From the NCBI GenBank assembly GCA_021234155.1, contig JAJEKV010000003.1, forward strand, positions 17,904,386 through 17,968,385: a stretch of 64,000 nucleotides of DNA. The letters run 5' to 3'. The position numbers and the translations under genes are program-made. Every line of letters starts with the position of its first letter. Within the stretch, counting starts at the first letter, position 1. This document shows, one piece after another, positions 1-11,350 of the stretch. Below the pieces are notes generated by a model. It searched no databases. It had not been told where the DNA came from and saw only the letters and a list, made by a program, of their open reading frames with translations. This stretch comes from Isoetes taiwanensis (Eukaryota > Streptophyta > Lycopodiopsida > Isoetales > Isoetaceae).

Positions 1-1268
1 AAAAAAAGAATGTTGAGTCCATGTGATGAGCACTGACCCATAAGCAAATTGTACATCCTAGCATGGTTAGGTGCAGGCATGACAGCTGCCAACCAACCAT
101 GAAGATATGCATGCTGACATGTAAGGCTGATTGTACATGATTGCTATAACATGCTCTATTTATTTGGTCTCATAAACCCTATGGGTCTCCATAGAAATTA
201 ATAAACTCTTTCTTTCATTCCAGATACATTCTGAGGATGTTCAGAAAAAGCCCTTCTATTTGATAATCCTGCCAAACCTGCACCCATGTATCAACCTCCT
301 GAATGAGCCCAAATGAAAAGGCTTTATCTCCTATCGCGAACCATTGGAGCAAACTGCTTAAAATAGCACGTACACAATCTAATGCTAAACCTCTACTTGA
401 AGAGCAGTCCAGAAAGTGGATAGCATTCAGGCGCTTCACTTGGCCAGTCCGTTGCTTCCTTTTGTTTGAGGACGTACTTCCTTTTCTGCAGCAGTTTGTG
501 TGCACATAAAGCTACACACATAAAAGTCCCATCACTTGCTAGCCAAGTAAGCCTCTCTCAGGCTTGTTAAAATTATGTACCTAGGCATACATCTCCAATT
601 ATAATATAATAATAATGTTTCTCCAGGCCAAACCTGTCTGACCATCAATGTAAACCTGAATGAAAGAAAGAAACTAAGACTCAAGTAAGGAAAGAAGGAA
701 GGGAAGGAAGGGAAAGAAACTAAGACTCAAGTAAGGAAGGAAGGAAGGGAAGGAAGATTATATTAACATCTATGGAAGACCGTTTGGGTATATGACAACA
801 ATTCTTACAGCACGTCATGTAGAGCTAAGAGCATGGGCGACCAGAAAGAAATGACAAAAGAACTTCAAATTCGAAGTGGGCAAACCAAGATACCGGAAAG
901 TAGACAATACCGGAAATGAATCTGAATAGGACCTAATTCCCGTTTCTTTCTTTCTTTCAAAACATTTTTGAGAAACAGATTCAACAGAGCTATCTGTCAT
1001 TCTTGGCATTTCGTAGGCAGGCTTTTGAGGCCGAATTCTTGCTTAAAACTTTTGCACTAATCATCCTCTTAAAAATTGAGACCGAGAGAGATTGAATGCT
1101 GCTTACCGGTAAAATCAATGTGCCACTATGCCTGAATCTTCTGCTCCTTTACCAATCCATATGCGCATAGAATAGCAGAAACAACAAACGGCCGAATGCA
1201 GGAGAGGAATGGCCGTCATATACTTTAGGTAAAAAATTAGGGTTAGGGACAATCAAAATACCTTTCTT
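1..1268. other. Non-coding flank, no gene recognised
   Basis: No convincing reading frame, RNA gene or mobile-element end is visible here. The only structured part is a purine-rich tandem duplication at 666-756. Short open frames in this stretch have no recognisable motif. Confidence 0.5.
666..756. repeat. Purine-rich tandem duplication (46-bp unit)
   Basis: A unit starting GAAAGAAACTAAGACTC at 666 is repeated from 712, giving two nearly identical 46-bp copies that end in GGAAGGAAGGGAAGGAAG-type sequence. This is a low-complexity purine tract, probably from replication slippage. Confidence 0.8.
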
Positions 1269-1271
1269 TAA

Positions 1272-1673
1272 GGGCGACATCACACCATGTGCCCAGCCAA
1301 TAATAAAAAATTCCCTTTCTTATTAAAATTCTCCACGTGGACAAGTTGGGCACGTCGTGCTATCACACCAACATGCCCAAAACGATGCTTCGACTTGGGC
1401 ACACGGATGAATTTCGGTCGCACTCGAGCGGGTGCCCAAAGCTTGGGCACCATGCCATATCATCAACAGACTGCTGATCTGGAACAGTCCCCGGGTGGTG
1501 GGCTTGGCGGGAACTGTTCCTTCACCACTCCAATTCGTGCTTCGTGGCTGTTATGTGGCAATTGGGCAGGTGCCCTAGTGTGATACAATGCTCGGACGTG
1601 TGTCTGGGCACTTGCCCATTTCATCACATATATTCAAATTCCAGAGGGCAGGTGCCCTAGTGTGATTTCGCCC
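1272..1673. mobile_element. Harbinger-like MITE, about 400 bp
   Basis: The left end reads GGGCGACATCACAC. The right end, reverse-complemented, reads GGGCGAAATCACAC, so the terminal inverted repeats are about 14 bp with one mismatch. TAA flanks both sides (1269-1271 and 1674-1676). A TWA/TAA 3-bp target-site duplication is typical of PIF/Harbinger-type non-autonomous elements. Short motifs of the type GGGCACSTGCCC recur inside. There is no coding capacity. The superfamily call rests only on the TSD and should be treated as likely. Confidence 0.55.
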
Positions 1674-1676
1674 TAA

Positions 1677-2670
1677 GTCGAATACTAGAAGGGAAGTTTT
1701 TAAATTGTGATAATTTTTCAGATAATAGCTAGCATGTTTGTTTTTAGTCCGTAGTGATCCTTTTTTTTTTTGGCATGTTGCCGCTTTAGATTTGAACTAG
1801 AAAACTAGAGCCATTAACAAGCACTATAAAAAGCAGGCGAGGGTGAAATAATGGTTGGATAACATGCACCCCAACTTGATGCACCCCAACTTAGCGGTGG
1901 AAGTTGGATCCATCCCATCTCTACAAATTTTCTAAATAGCATTAGTGGGTATAAAAGACATTTGAGATGCATATCTATAGGGTAGGACAATGCAACGAAA
2001 TACTATAGTTCTCCATTTCATTAGTATGCCTATTCCACATAGTCACTTCTTTTCGCATTAACCATGCCTTGAACGGGAGAGAATAGTTGGCTAGATAAAT
2101 ATATTTTATTAATATTGCCATCAACTATAAATTCCTCTTCTAACATATATCACTCAACAACCATTTTCTTGTAGTAGGAGAAATCATACGATCTAACCAC
2201 ATGCACACACATCTGGGCTTGTACATACCTAGCAATCCCATTTTATTTGAAGTTCCTTACAGTTGCCAAGAATTATGTCAGTTGCCTATCCAAACTAAAT
2301 TGCCATTATGTAACCTTGGTTCTTTATCAAATACAAGATGAATTTTGAGTTTATGTTCAAGGAATTGTAATTTAGACAATAAAAAGAAATTAGATCTTTT
2401 GGCTTCTCAAAATTTATGGAGTGACCATCACTACTTTTAATGAACCACTATAGTATGCACGAGAACCACTACTAGTCTAATAAACCACTATATCGCTGAT
2501 AATTATCGTTAATCTTCGTATCAAAAACCACTATGAGTATTAAAAAACCACTATTGCATGTGGTTTTCTTCTGTCAAGAAAATTTATGCATAGAAAACCA
2601 TGTATATGGTGGTTTTTAGATAATATGGCACTAGTTAAATACAATAGTTCATTTTTGGGCTCCTTGTGTG
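1677..2670. other. AT-rich non-coding sequence
   Basis: No gene is recognised. Between about 2430 and 2570 the octamer ACCACTAT recurs several times at irregular spacing, which looks like degenerate short repeats. Confidence 0.5.
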
Positions 2671-2769
2671 AAGTATCAGAAGACAACAGAGCTTTTGCTA
2701 CGGAAGCTTCCCTTTCGGCGCCTGGTCCGAGAGATAGCACAAGACTATCGGACTGATCTTCGGTTCCAG
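2671..2769 (+). pseudogene. Histone H3 fragment (αN to loop 1)
   Basis: Thirty-three codons without a stop encode a near-canonical histone H3 segment. It begins at [15 protein letters not shown], continues through [18 protein letters not shown] and then stops matching H3. This covers the αN helix, α1 and the start of loop 1. The N-terminal tail, α2 and α3 are absent, so it cannot make a histone. The 124-nt block 2673-2796 is almost identical to 4969-5092, including 27 nt past the last H3 codon, so both fragments come from one source. It lies next to a LINE scrap at 2797-3149. It may be an exon or a retrocopy piece carried by a transposon. Confidence 0.8.
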
Positions 2770-2796
2770 ATCTGGGCATTTCATCTTGGTTTCGGT

Positions 2797-3149
2797 GGAA
2801 TCTGCAGTAGGGCATGGGTGGAAGAGCGTAGCCATAAAAGATATCTGACTACATCCCATGCGGCCAACAATCCATATAAAAGTGGAGAAGCATTTGAAAA
2901 AGGCTGCAAATGATGAAACAATACCCAAGGCAACACTAATTTAACGGCCTTTTTGTCTAGATGAATACATTGACAAAGAGATTGTATGAGAAACCGTAAA
3001 CCAGGAGAGTCATCTTCATCATTCAAGATCCTCCACATGAATTTTGAAATGAGGACTTCTCTCTGCAGCGAGAAGACCATCATGACAAGACCACCTGCCC
3101 ATTTTGGAAGAATGCATTTGGACCACGCCACCTTAACCACAACCCCCAC
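2797..3149 (-). mobile_element. LINE ORF2 3′-part fragment
   Basis: The minus-strand frame has the pattern seen in plant LINE ORF2 downstream of the reverse transcriptase: a VAWSKCILPKWAGGL-like segment followed by ...LISKFMWRIL and [13 protein letters not shown]. The LINE pieces at 16205-17130 and 28030-30942 show equivalent blocks (GGG..., ILVAKVF, FLKGLFVAWKIVKK and NMFKAWNIVKDCF). Only about 115 codons survive. Both ends are undefined, and the H3 fragment abuts it on the left. Confidence 0.6.
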
Positions 3150-3279
3150 CTCAGTGCCAGCCTATACGAAGTTCCGGGCTACTACAATGAGTTTGTATAC
3201 TTTGACCTATGGGGTTAGGAATGACGAAGCCAAATGTGTTGACGTTTCATGTATCTATACGATATATCTATACATACTA

Positions 3280-4770
3280 TGACAAGTCACCAGGGTAAGC
3301 AGACCCTTATGGATCAATAGGGGATAACCTGGAATAACCTAAAGGGGTTTTTATTAGCTGTGCTAAAATATTAGTGAGTAAATAACCTAATTAGACTAAT
3401 TATGTTATTAATTAGTAAAATTGAATCAATTAAGTAGTGCCACTTGGCCCAAATTGATTGGCCAGGGGGAATTTGCTATGTCTGGAGGGCAAATTGGGGC
3501 CCTACCCCTAATTCTGCCCCAAATTGATTTGGGGAGAGTTGGAGGAAGGAGGAGCTACCAGCTACTGCAACCAGACTTGAAGAATGGAAGCCTTTCATGA
3601 CAATGGCTCTAACCAAGAGACTGATTAGTCCCTAGATAGTCTGTGCTTCAGCTAACCCTTCTCTGATTAGATGGAATGGTTAATTTCTCTTTTATGTGTT
3701 ACTAAGATGATGATGTATACTTTGATTATGATTGTGTTCTCTCTTCTGTTTCTTCTGTGTGTCTGGAAGGGAGGGTAGAGTCCTGAAAGCTTCCTAGAAG
3801 TAGAGATGTCTCTAGCTAGAACCCTTAAGACCCAGTAAATGCGGCATGTGCACAAGAGCCCACCTGCTGTGGATGCTATATCGTGATTCAGCACCAGATA
3901 ACGGGTACAATGGTGAAATGGGAGTGGGGTCTTGCCTAGTGTGGCTATAGGACTCCTACAGTGTGCTAGGCTTATAGTCGGTCCTCGCGTTGGGCCGGGT
4001 ATGTGTCTGACATCTCCTGAGTCACAGGAAACATGCCTATATGGACATTCTGGACTCGATAGATGCGCCGAGGTGACCCATGGATTTTTGGGGGGTTCAA
4101 GTTGGGTACGGATGTGGGGGTCGCTAAGGAGGCACACATTCTCTAACACACTCAGGAATTCATTGTGCCTGGGAAGGGAACGCCTCCCTAACCTGCCTCA
4201 TTGGATCGAGGAAATGTAACCTGGAGTAGTCTCACAAGATGATTCTATGAGATTGCGTCTCCAAAAGGCTACAATCACGCCATAGCATGTTCCAACCTAT
4301 CTGCAAAGTGTGCACAGGAGGGGCAGACGGAATGGACTAACCCAGCCATTGTTTTATGCGAGACAATGCCATGTCATACCTCTGTCTGCTGATATCTTGA
4401 GGCCTTGACCGTCAGTCGACACCATGGAGTTTGAGTCCAGGGTAGAGCCCTTGTTTATGATATACTACTTATGTTATCTTGTACTGGTATTACCATGTAG
4501 ATGATGATGAGGATGGATGGACCACCCTTCGTGGTATATTATTTTGAGCATGATTGTTATGTGCTAACATGTATGTACGCTTCTGCTTTATAGGATTCCC
4601 ATAGAGGACATGGGGGAAATGACACCTCCGTATTCCTCACCTGGATACTTGGCCATCCCAAGTGGTCCAAGTTAGACGGAGGGCCTTCCCATGGTGATGT
4701 AGTTGCCACGGGAGGGAATTCCCCATATTTGTACGATGGGGGCATCGTATAGATTCTGGGAGCGCCTATA
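3280..4770 (+). mobile_element. Diverged LTR related to the 32.4-kb element
   Basis: Several blocks match the LTRs at 32369-33877 and 43767-45271 in the same order and orientation. They include GCAAAGTGTGCACAGGAGGG at about 4312, an ACATGTATGT...ACGCTTC block near 4567, and GGGCATCGTATA at about 4740. A GGGTAGAG...AAAGCTT block near 3770 and a TGTGCACAAGAG block near 3850 also match. Divergence is high with many indels. The left end may be the TGACAAGTCACC at 3280, and the right end is blurred near 4770. No primer site or opposite LTR is seen, so it is a solo LTR or the remnant of an older relative. Confidence 0.7.
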
Positions 4771-4879
4771 AGTCGGGAAGCACCAATAAGGAGAAACTTA
4801 GGACAGTTGGGGGCATCGGAAAAGCCACGAGTCTGCCCGTCGGTAGGACCGCGTAGACGCCACCCGACCTCGCCTGGTC

Positions 4880-5065
4880 TCAGGGGGCAAGATTCCGCCC
4901 AAGAAGGCGACACAACCAAAGAAGCCACACAGGTATAGGCTTGGTACTGTGGCGTTGAGAGAGATCCTGTATCAGAAGACAACAGAGCTTTTGCTACGAA
5001 AGCTTCTCTTTCGGCGCCTGGTCTGAGAGATAGCACAAGACTATCGGACTGATCTTCGGTTCCAG
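4880..5065 (+). pseudogene. Histone H3 pseudogene fragment with KKPHRY
   Basis: Sixty-two codons in one frame give a shortened H3 tail ([12 protein letters not shown]), then [17 protein letters not shown], then [12 protein letters not shown] through DLRFQ. The signature [15 protein letters not shown] makes the H3 identity secure. About 17 tail residues usually found between K18 and V35 are missing. One in-frame TGA replaces the Arg of LVREI, and α2 and α3 are absent. From 4969 it is nearly identical to the fragment at 2671. It lies about 110 bp beyond a diverged LTR related to the element whose intact copy carries an H3-like ORF, which may not be coincidence. Confidence 0.85.
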
Positions 5066-5092
5066 ATCTGGGCATTTCATCTTGGTTTCGGT

Positions 5093-5424
5093 TAGATCCT
5101 ATGGTCGATATGGGAGCGTCGCAGACACACATCTTTCAGGGCATTTATTCATCTTCACACAGTGTTATTACGGTGGCCCAAAAAAGATATTGATAGCCTA
5201 TGAGTGTTCCTCCCTTGAATCAGAACTGATGGAATGCATCTGGATTCAGTATCTTCGAATTGATTCTTATCATTAGTCTCCTATTCTGGAGTAAGTACAT
5301 TGTGCTCCAGGCTCGTGCTCCTGTGGCATCTTTTTATGCTTACGCAGTTAGATGAGACATGCAAATTTTGTACTTTTTCTCTGATTAATAAATGTTTTGC
5401 CTTTCGTCCTTCAACAAAAAAAAA
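5093..5424 (+). other. Processed-transcript-like 3′ end with A-run
   Basis: A canonical AATAAA at 5387-5392 is followed 24 nt later by a nine-A run (5416-5424). This resembles the polyadenylated tail of a retroposed transcript on the plus strand. What lies upstream of it is unclear; the H3 fragment ending at 5065 is the nearest recognisable sequence. Confidence 0.4.
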
Positions 5425-6594
5425 GATTGAACTGTTGGTTAGCAACAAAAAACCCAAAAAAGAGGCAAAATGAATCAGAAGAAAGGCAGCCTGGAGATAA
5501 AAAGAAAGAACTGAGCAATTCAGCAGTAGGAACTCCCACGAATGACGAGAAAGGATAAAAACTTCCAGAAAGTGAATCAAGATAGGTCCAATTGGAAAGT
5601 TAATTGCAGAAGAATCGAAATCGTGGAAGAGATTGATGCAATGCTGTCAAGATCCATGCATGCAAAGAAAAAATCCCAAGCTAAAAGGGAACAAGAATCC
5701 TCTAATTCTAAAAACTCACAGGTCCACAAAACAATTTGCATGCAAGAAAACTGAGCTATACAATGAAAACTCGAATTAACCATAGCTTCGTGACCAGGTA
5801 ATCAGAATTGGCAGAGAGAAAAATACAACAAAACCAAGAGCAAGTGCCTTATTCTTAAGGAAAATATATGGAGGAAAACTAAAAAAGCTTCAGATCAAGC
5901 AGAGAAAATGAGAGGTTAAAGGAATTGAGGACCTGTAGCTGCAAAATGGTGGGGTTAAAGGCATTGAGGACTTGTACCTGCAAAAAGACGGTGATGATGG
6001 CGAGGGAGAAGCAGAACAGGCTAAGGACGAATAGGATGACGAGGGTGATGATTGCTAGAGGGAATCGGTTGTAAATGGGGTAAAAGGCTAGGAAGGGAAG
6101 CAATAGACAAGGAAAGAGATGTTGTGAGAAGATGCCGATAACTAACCACAAGAAGGACGAGCACATATATAGTTGCTCGTCCCGTCCCAGAATAGCGATC
6201 CGAGGGCTCGGATCGATGCCATTGTTATCTTTCCTTCCATGTCTCAAATGCTTATGTGGCATCATATATTATTATTGTGTTGTATATGCCCTCTTCCTCT
6301 ATAAAAAATAACCATTGGCTTCATCTTTTGTTCAACTAGAACCAATGGTGTATATACAATCAAAATCTGGCCACACATCGATGTCATTTTTTATTTGGCA
6401 TCTCCATCATTTACACGTCAAGAATGGTGTTTAGAAATGACCATTCTTATTTAGTCTTTTGTTAAATTCATTTGCATCAACTAACGGGAATCTTGCATTA
6501 AAGACATATGGTTGTCATAGATGTAGATGTATGCACACTCTCAATCGAAGTCAATTGTTAATTAACAATATGAAGAAACACATGCATATGTTTT
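5425..6594. other. Non-coding sequence
   Basis: No gene, RNA or repeat boundary is recognised. The stretch is A-rich with scattered short frames of low-complexity composition. Confidence 0.4.
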
Positions 6595-7812
6595 GTGACC
6601 ATCAATGCTATTAATAATTGCGAGATCTCAATTCATATATTAGCACTCCATTCTATAGATAGACAAATTTTATCTACATTTCATATGTCAAATCCATACA
6701 TCTACCCATTTGACATGACCATTATTTTAATGCATTCTGCACGTCCACGACTCATGCTAGTTGATTATGTGGATGCATTATTTGGCAAACATAGTTGTAT
6801 ACTAAAGCAGCAGACAATGACCAACTTTCCTAGGCTAATAGAAATCTTGCATGAATGCACTACTCCAAACCCTATAGCTTCTCTCATAGAAGAAGTGCCC
6901 GATTGGAAGAGCTTTGTGGATGATTATACATTGGATCTTGAAGGTCATTCCAGGCCTCTGCAGTTCACTTTTTGGGTGAGAGATGGGATTCCAATCTTCC
7001 AATGGAAGATGAGACCTTCAGAGGAGGAGTGGAGAGGAGGGAAGGAAATATGGCGTAGAGATGAGAATGGCAAGCCTATGATACCTCCAGGTCAACCAAA
7101 AGCTCTAAAACCTACTAAAGAAGTGAAGCAATTGGGATTGACTAAGGAAGGAATCCAGGACTATATAAAGCATTGGCAAACCAATCCCGATGACACCAAC
7201 CGTGCCTTGGTGGCTTACTGGAAGAAGGTGATTAACCTGTTGGGGGAGATAGACACATCCTCAGATGAATTGAAAGAAGGGTGGTTGCCTAAAACTAGGT
7301 GGAAGACCTTAGCATGTGCTGAGGATGTTGATGACACTGTTAGTAGCATTCGTAAGCAATATGCTCCTCCTCCTTCTGACAAACACTATGTTGGTCCTAA
7401 GAACAATAGGCCAAAGTTTCTAGGCATGGACGCTTATGAACCTTCCACTGACTTGGAATGCCACCAATTTGTGGTAGTAAAGCAAGCAGATTTAGATACA
7501 TATCCAGTGTTGGGGTTCACCATCTCTGATATTTGCAAAGAAGAAGGTAATATTAACTTCAACCATGTGCGGGTAGAATGGTGGTGTCCAGTGCATCAGT
7601 TGACCAACGTATTGGATAAAGAAAGGTACTCAGATTGTTGGACAAAGAGATGGAGGAGAAATCCGAGTGATCCTGATCTTTGGCTAGACTATGAAAGTGT
7701 TTTGTACTCATGGACTCCAAATACTATTTCGGCTAGAAATGCGAGAATTACAATAGCTCAGGATGTCAGGAAGAAGGCTATGATATCATTGGGGATGCTT
7801 GAAGAAATTTGA
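6595..7812 (+). CDS. Unrecognised 405-codon ORF
   Basis: This is an uninterrupted frame of 405 codons ending in TGA. The first ~70 codons look like open non-coding sequence; protein-like composition starts near the ATG at about 6817 (MTNFPRLIEIL), so the real start may be there or behind an upstream splice acceptor. Visible features are FTFWVRDGIPIFQWKMRPSE, a basic/Pro stretch (PPGQPKALKP), and a C-terminal block with VEWWCP, then ERYSDCWTKRWRR and a WLDYESVLYSW motif. The VEWW-P to DCW-W block could be a small β-barrel of the chromo/SH3 type, but that is inference. No function is assigned. It may be a host gene, or a protein from a transposon with unseen ends. Its intactness contrasts with the decayed neighbours. 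Confidence 0.55.
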   Translation: MTINAINNCEISIHILALHSIDRQILSTFHMSNPYIYPFDMTIILMHSARPRLMLVDYVDALFGKHSCILKQQTMTNFPRLIEILHECTTPNPIASLIEEVPDWKSFVDDYTLDLEGHSRPLQFTFWVRDGIPIFQWKMRPSEEEWRGGKEIWRRDENGKPMIPPGQPKALKPTKEVKQLGLTKEGIQDYIKHWQTNPDDTNRALVAYWKKVINLLGEIDTSSDELKEGWLPKTRWKTLACAEDVDDTVSSIRKQYAPPPSDKHYVGPKNNRPKFLGMDAYEPSTDLECHQFVVVKQADLDTYPVLGFTISDICKEEGNINFNHVRVEWWCPVHQLTNVLDKERYSDCWTKRWRRNPSDPDLWLDYESVLYSWTPNTISARNARITIAQDVRKKAMISLGMLEEI

Positions 7813-8157
7813 ATAACTATGTAAATTTTTTTCATCACGTTTTTATAATATGGTGCTATATTGTGAAATATTGACTATTTTGTAAATAATATGAGATTAC
7901 ATTTTCATACTTTTGAGGTGGTTTGTGTGAATTTGAATATGCTATTAAAAACATACAATATGAAATTTGTCCCAAAATTATGACATAATCCCAATTTAAT
8001 TGAATGATGGTTCTTTCTGAGAAACATTAGTTGTTTCGATGAGTTTGCTAATGTTCTGATAGAGGATCTAGCGCTACGTACATATCTTAAAAAAACCAGC
8101 ACTTCTTGCACATGTGAAAGCTTTTATTGAATGTGATATACAATTAGCTTTTTTATT
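7813..8157. other. AT-rich downstream sequence
   Basis: Nothing coding is visible. The start may contain the 3′ untranslated region of the preceding ORF; no clean AATAAA is seen. The right end meets the tail repeat of a minus-strand LINE. Confidence 0.4.
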
Positions 8158-10996
8158 AGAATAGAATAGAATAGAATAGTTTTTTTATCGTCCACTGAGA
8201 CCAATCGGCCTATGGGACCCAGAAGAAGCGCAGCAAACTTATTACTGTCCGGGTTAAAAAACCCCCGCCCCGAAGGGTTTTCGAGGGAAAACCGTGGGCG
8301 ATAATAAGAATCTTTAATCAAACCGTCATGGGTATACATCATCATGAAATAAATGTGTATGTACATGTCAAGTGCGTGCCCGAGGACATAGCTGATCTCG
8401 CATGTCCATGACCTCCTGAAGGTATGATCCTAGCATCCGTACGGATGCCGTGCTCAATGTCACATGTAGCGGCTGGCCAGGCCTGACCAACTTCGGCATA
8501 AGCGTCCGGATTTGATCATATCTTTGGGCAACTTTGAAGGGTATGAGATTCATCCTCAATGACTCCCATTTGGCGGCATTGACCAGCCTGTCTGGACGTG
8601 GCTCACCAATCCATCTACTGTCTCAATTCAAGATGATGTGCCCCAATGCGAATGGAGGCAATGAGTCTGCGTCTTTTCATGGGCAAGTGGGTGCGCGGTA
8701 GCATTGTGGGCCTCGTTCCAATGTGGGATTTATGTGGCGCTGGTAGTGTGCTGTCTTGACCTGTTCAAGGGCGCTGGCATCCCAAAGCTTGCTGATGAAG
8801 CAAGCGTCAAGATATTGCCTCAAGCTATGGCGATCTGCCTCTTTTGCACATGTATGCACCTGTCCTCCTCCCACATTCCATCTAGCCATCCATTGAGCTC
8901 TTTTCCCTCCAAAGAGGCCTTGAGGCGTTGTGGCCCCATTGCCATGATATAAGCTAGTTTTGGGAGACGCGAGCATCGTCCATGTTGACCACCTTCCGAA
9001 AATAGACAATGTGGCGATCAAGGGCAGCCCTCCAAGAGGCAAGAATCCTGTTCTAAAAAGAGAATTTGATATGGGACTGTGGACTTCACCCCTAGTGCTT
9101 TCGTACCAAGAAGGCTTTCTACACCTGCTCCAAGTCATTCCAAGTAGCGAGGGATACTCTTGGCCCCATACTTCCACCCCGTATAAAAAGGACAAAGGCT
9201 CCACTAAGACTTTGAGCAGTGTGGACTGATGGGTCCAATCATACAACTCCGGCTCTATGACTATTGTTTTGCATTGCATATAGTGCTTTCCAGCCACGCC
9301 CAACTTCGTAGCCGTATGGATGATGTCCCGGTGCATAGTAGGCGGAAACTCCACTCCCAAATATTTGTATGTGGATGCTACTTCCACATTACGCCCTCGA
9401 TAACGGAAGGAGGGATCCTCGGTACGTCGTGAAGATGATATGAAAACCACCTTAGTCTTGGCCAAGTTGACGCCAGCATATCGGTTGCTTGACAAAATGT
9501 GTCCGGGCATCGAGATGTCGTTGCATGTCCGGGCGGTGTGTAAGCTAGGAGGTCCACATCATCAGCATATATTAACTGCTTGATGATCTGGTAGAGAAGG
9601 TGAGCCCCGTCGCCCCCATTATCAGCAAGCCAGCTCTCCAATTGATCAATGTAAAGCCCAAACAATGTTGGGGAGAGAGGGCATCCCTGACGAACCCCGA
9701 TACTACTATCAAATGGTTGGCTTGTCAAAATAAACCGACCAGAGCATCTTTCATAAAGCACAGCCTGCTTTGCATTACGCAAATCTACCGAACCCCGGTA
9801 TGCCGCCAATCTTGCCCATAGTTTTTCCCGAGGCACAGTGTCAAATGCCTTCGCAAAATCCACGAAGCAACAATATAGATCCTGACGGCGGTTCCTGCTG
9901 TCTTCAACCAGAGTTCGCAATGTGAAGATGTGGTCAATGGTTGAGTGTCGAGGTCTGAATCCTGCCTGGGTGATGGCTCGTATCTCTGCTGCCTCTGCCC
10001 AACCCGTCAACTGCTGCTCGAGAATCCCAGCAAGCAATTTTGCAAACACCGAACTGACCATGATTGTTCGGTAATTGGTTGGGCAGTGCGGGTCACCTGC
10101 CTTATAGATGGGAACAACTCTGCTATTGGTCCATTGCATCGGAAACCTTCTGTAATGCCTTGTTGAACAAAGGCGGTACAAGATCTGGTATTATGGACGG
10201 CCCCGCCCACTTAAGCAATTCTGCACGCATGCCATCCAGGTCCCCGGCTTTCCCATTGGCAAGACGCCAGAAGCCTTGTTCCACGCCCGAATCGCGTGAT
10301 TTCCAAAGACCGGGCCTTCTTGCGGGGTATGCCGCATGTGCACCCCGAGGGTCGATAGCTGTTGCAAGTATTGCCTCCACCGCCGGGAGTGATGTTCCCT
10401 CGGGCTGTCTTGGCTTTCTAAGAACCCTTCGCCGGAAGGTCCCGGGTGACGTTCGTGAGATAAAACATTTCCCTTTGATGTGCTGCAATGTACCTGGCTT
10501 TCTTAGCTTTAAGGAAGACGCGGTATTGTCTGACTGCATGTGGGCGTAAAACAGGGTCTGTGACTTGGCGGAGCCAGCGTTTGTGTTCCTTGCACTCTGC
10601 ATCAAACCATTGATTATGTGGGAAGGTTGTGTTCCTGGAGGTCCGTCGCGGGCGGCTTATCCCAAAGCATCTCTCTGCCGCAGTCCTAAGCACATCAGTC
10701 AGCCGGGCTGTCTGTTGCTCTAGTGTAGGATATTGCAAAATTTCTGCCAGGTCATCTATAAGCATCTGGGCATAAGCCCCCGCATGTTCATAATCCAATC
10801 GTAGCTGAGGCATGTGAGGAGTTGTGGCACAGGGGGTTCGCACAACCTGCCAAGCCAACTTCAAGTAAAGTGGTAAGTGGTCTGAGTCGATCTCTTCATC
10901 CCTATTAGTTGTTCCCACCTGGAAGTGCTTGACGACATGCATATCCTGCTCAGGCACCAGCACATAGTCCACCACGCTAGATTTATGCCGTCGCAA
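8158..10996 (-). mobile_element. 5′-truncated LINE, minus strand
   Basis: The element runs from about 10996 (5′, inside the endonuclease) to 8158 (3′). Its 3′ end carries a (TTCTA)n-type tail, read on the plus strand as GAATA repeats at 8158-8179. 5′ truncation and a simple-repeat tail are typical of target-primed LINE insertion. No target-site duplication could be confirmed. It encodes the end of an APE-type endonuclease, a reverse transcriptase and a long C-terminal region, all broken by frameshifts. It belongs to the same broad type as the LINE at 59.2 kb, sharing the phrases NYRTIMV-S, RQGCPLSPTLFGLYID and ADDV-LLA. Confidence 0.8.
8368..10996 (-). pseudogene. LINE ORF2 pseudogene (endonuclease end, reverse transcriptase)
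   Basis: In transcription order, 10996-10418 contains SVVDYVLV and SDHLPLYLKL, the C-terminal part of the APE endonuclease with its catalytic SDH. The frame moves at about 10500 and again at about 10150. The RT then runs through NYRTIMVSSVFAKLL, QAGFRPRHSTIDHI, FVDFAKAFDTVPRE, IGVRQGCPLSPTLFGLYID and the catalytic YADD at 9558-9569. After another shift near 9500, AKTKVVFIS and YKYLGVEF mark the end of the RT, followed by a degraded tail to about 8368. At least four frameshifts make it non-functional. The first half of the endonuclease and any ORF1 are missing. Confidence 0.85.
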
Positions 10997-11108
10997 TTAT
11001 GTCATTATCTTGTCAATTATGTTTTATTACGGTGTCCGAATGTTGTAATTTTATATTCTCTATAATACCTTCATTTCTTTCTCACATTGTTATTATATGT
11101 TCTTCTTA

Positions 11109-11350
11109 GGGGCCAAATTTTTTTTTTGGCACACCATTATTACCCCATACATAACATTAGTTAACACAAACCATTACATTCAATAAATTAAAATCCCCCC
11201 GAAACCCCTTTTGGTTTGGGTGCATATTCACATAGAGGGTTACTCCGGGCAACGAGAGCTGTCAGATGGGCATATTTGCCCTTTATTCCTCAATCTGGAC
11301 CGTACATAGCGATCCTCGTTTGTGGGGTATGCCTGTATAAGTTTTTGTAT
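11109..11350. repeat. Copy 1 of the GGGGCCAAA-ended dispersed repeat
   Basis: It starts AGGGGCCAAATTTTTTTTT and includes GGTTTGGGTGCATATTCACA, CTCCGGGCAACGAGAGCT and TTGTGGGGTATGC. The same blocks are in the foldback element at 25302-26002 and the fragment at 24112-24250. Only one end is recognisable here. Confidence 0.6.
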
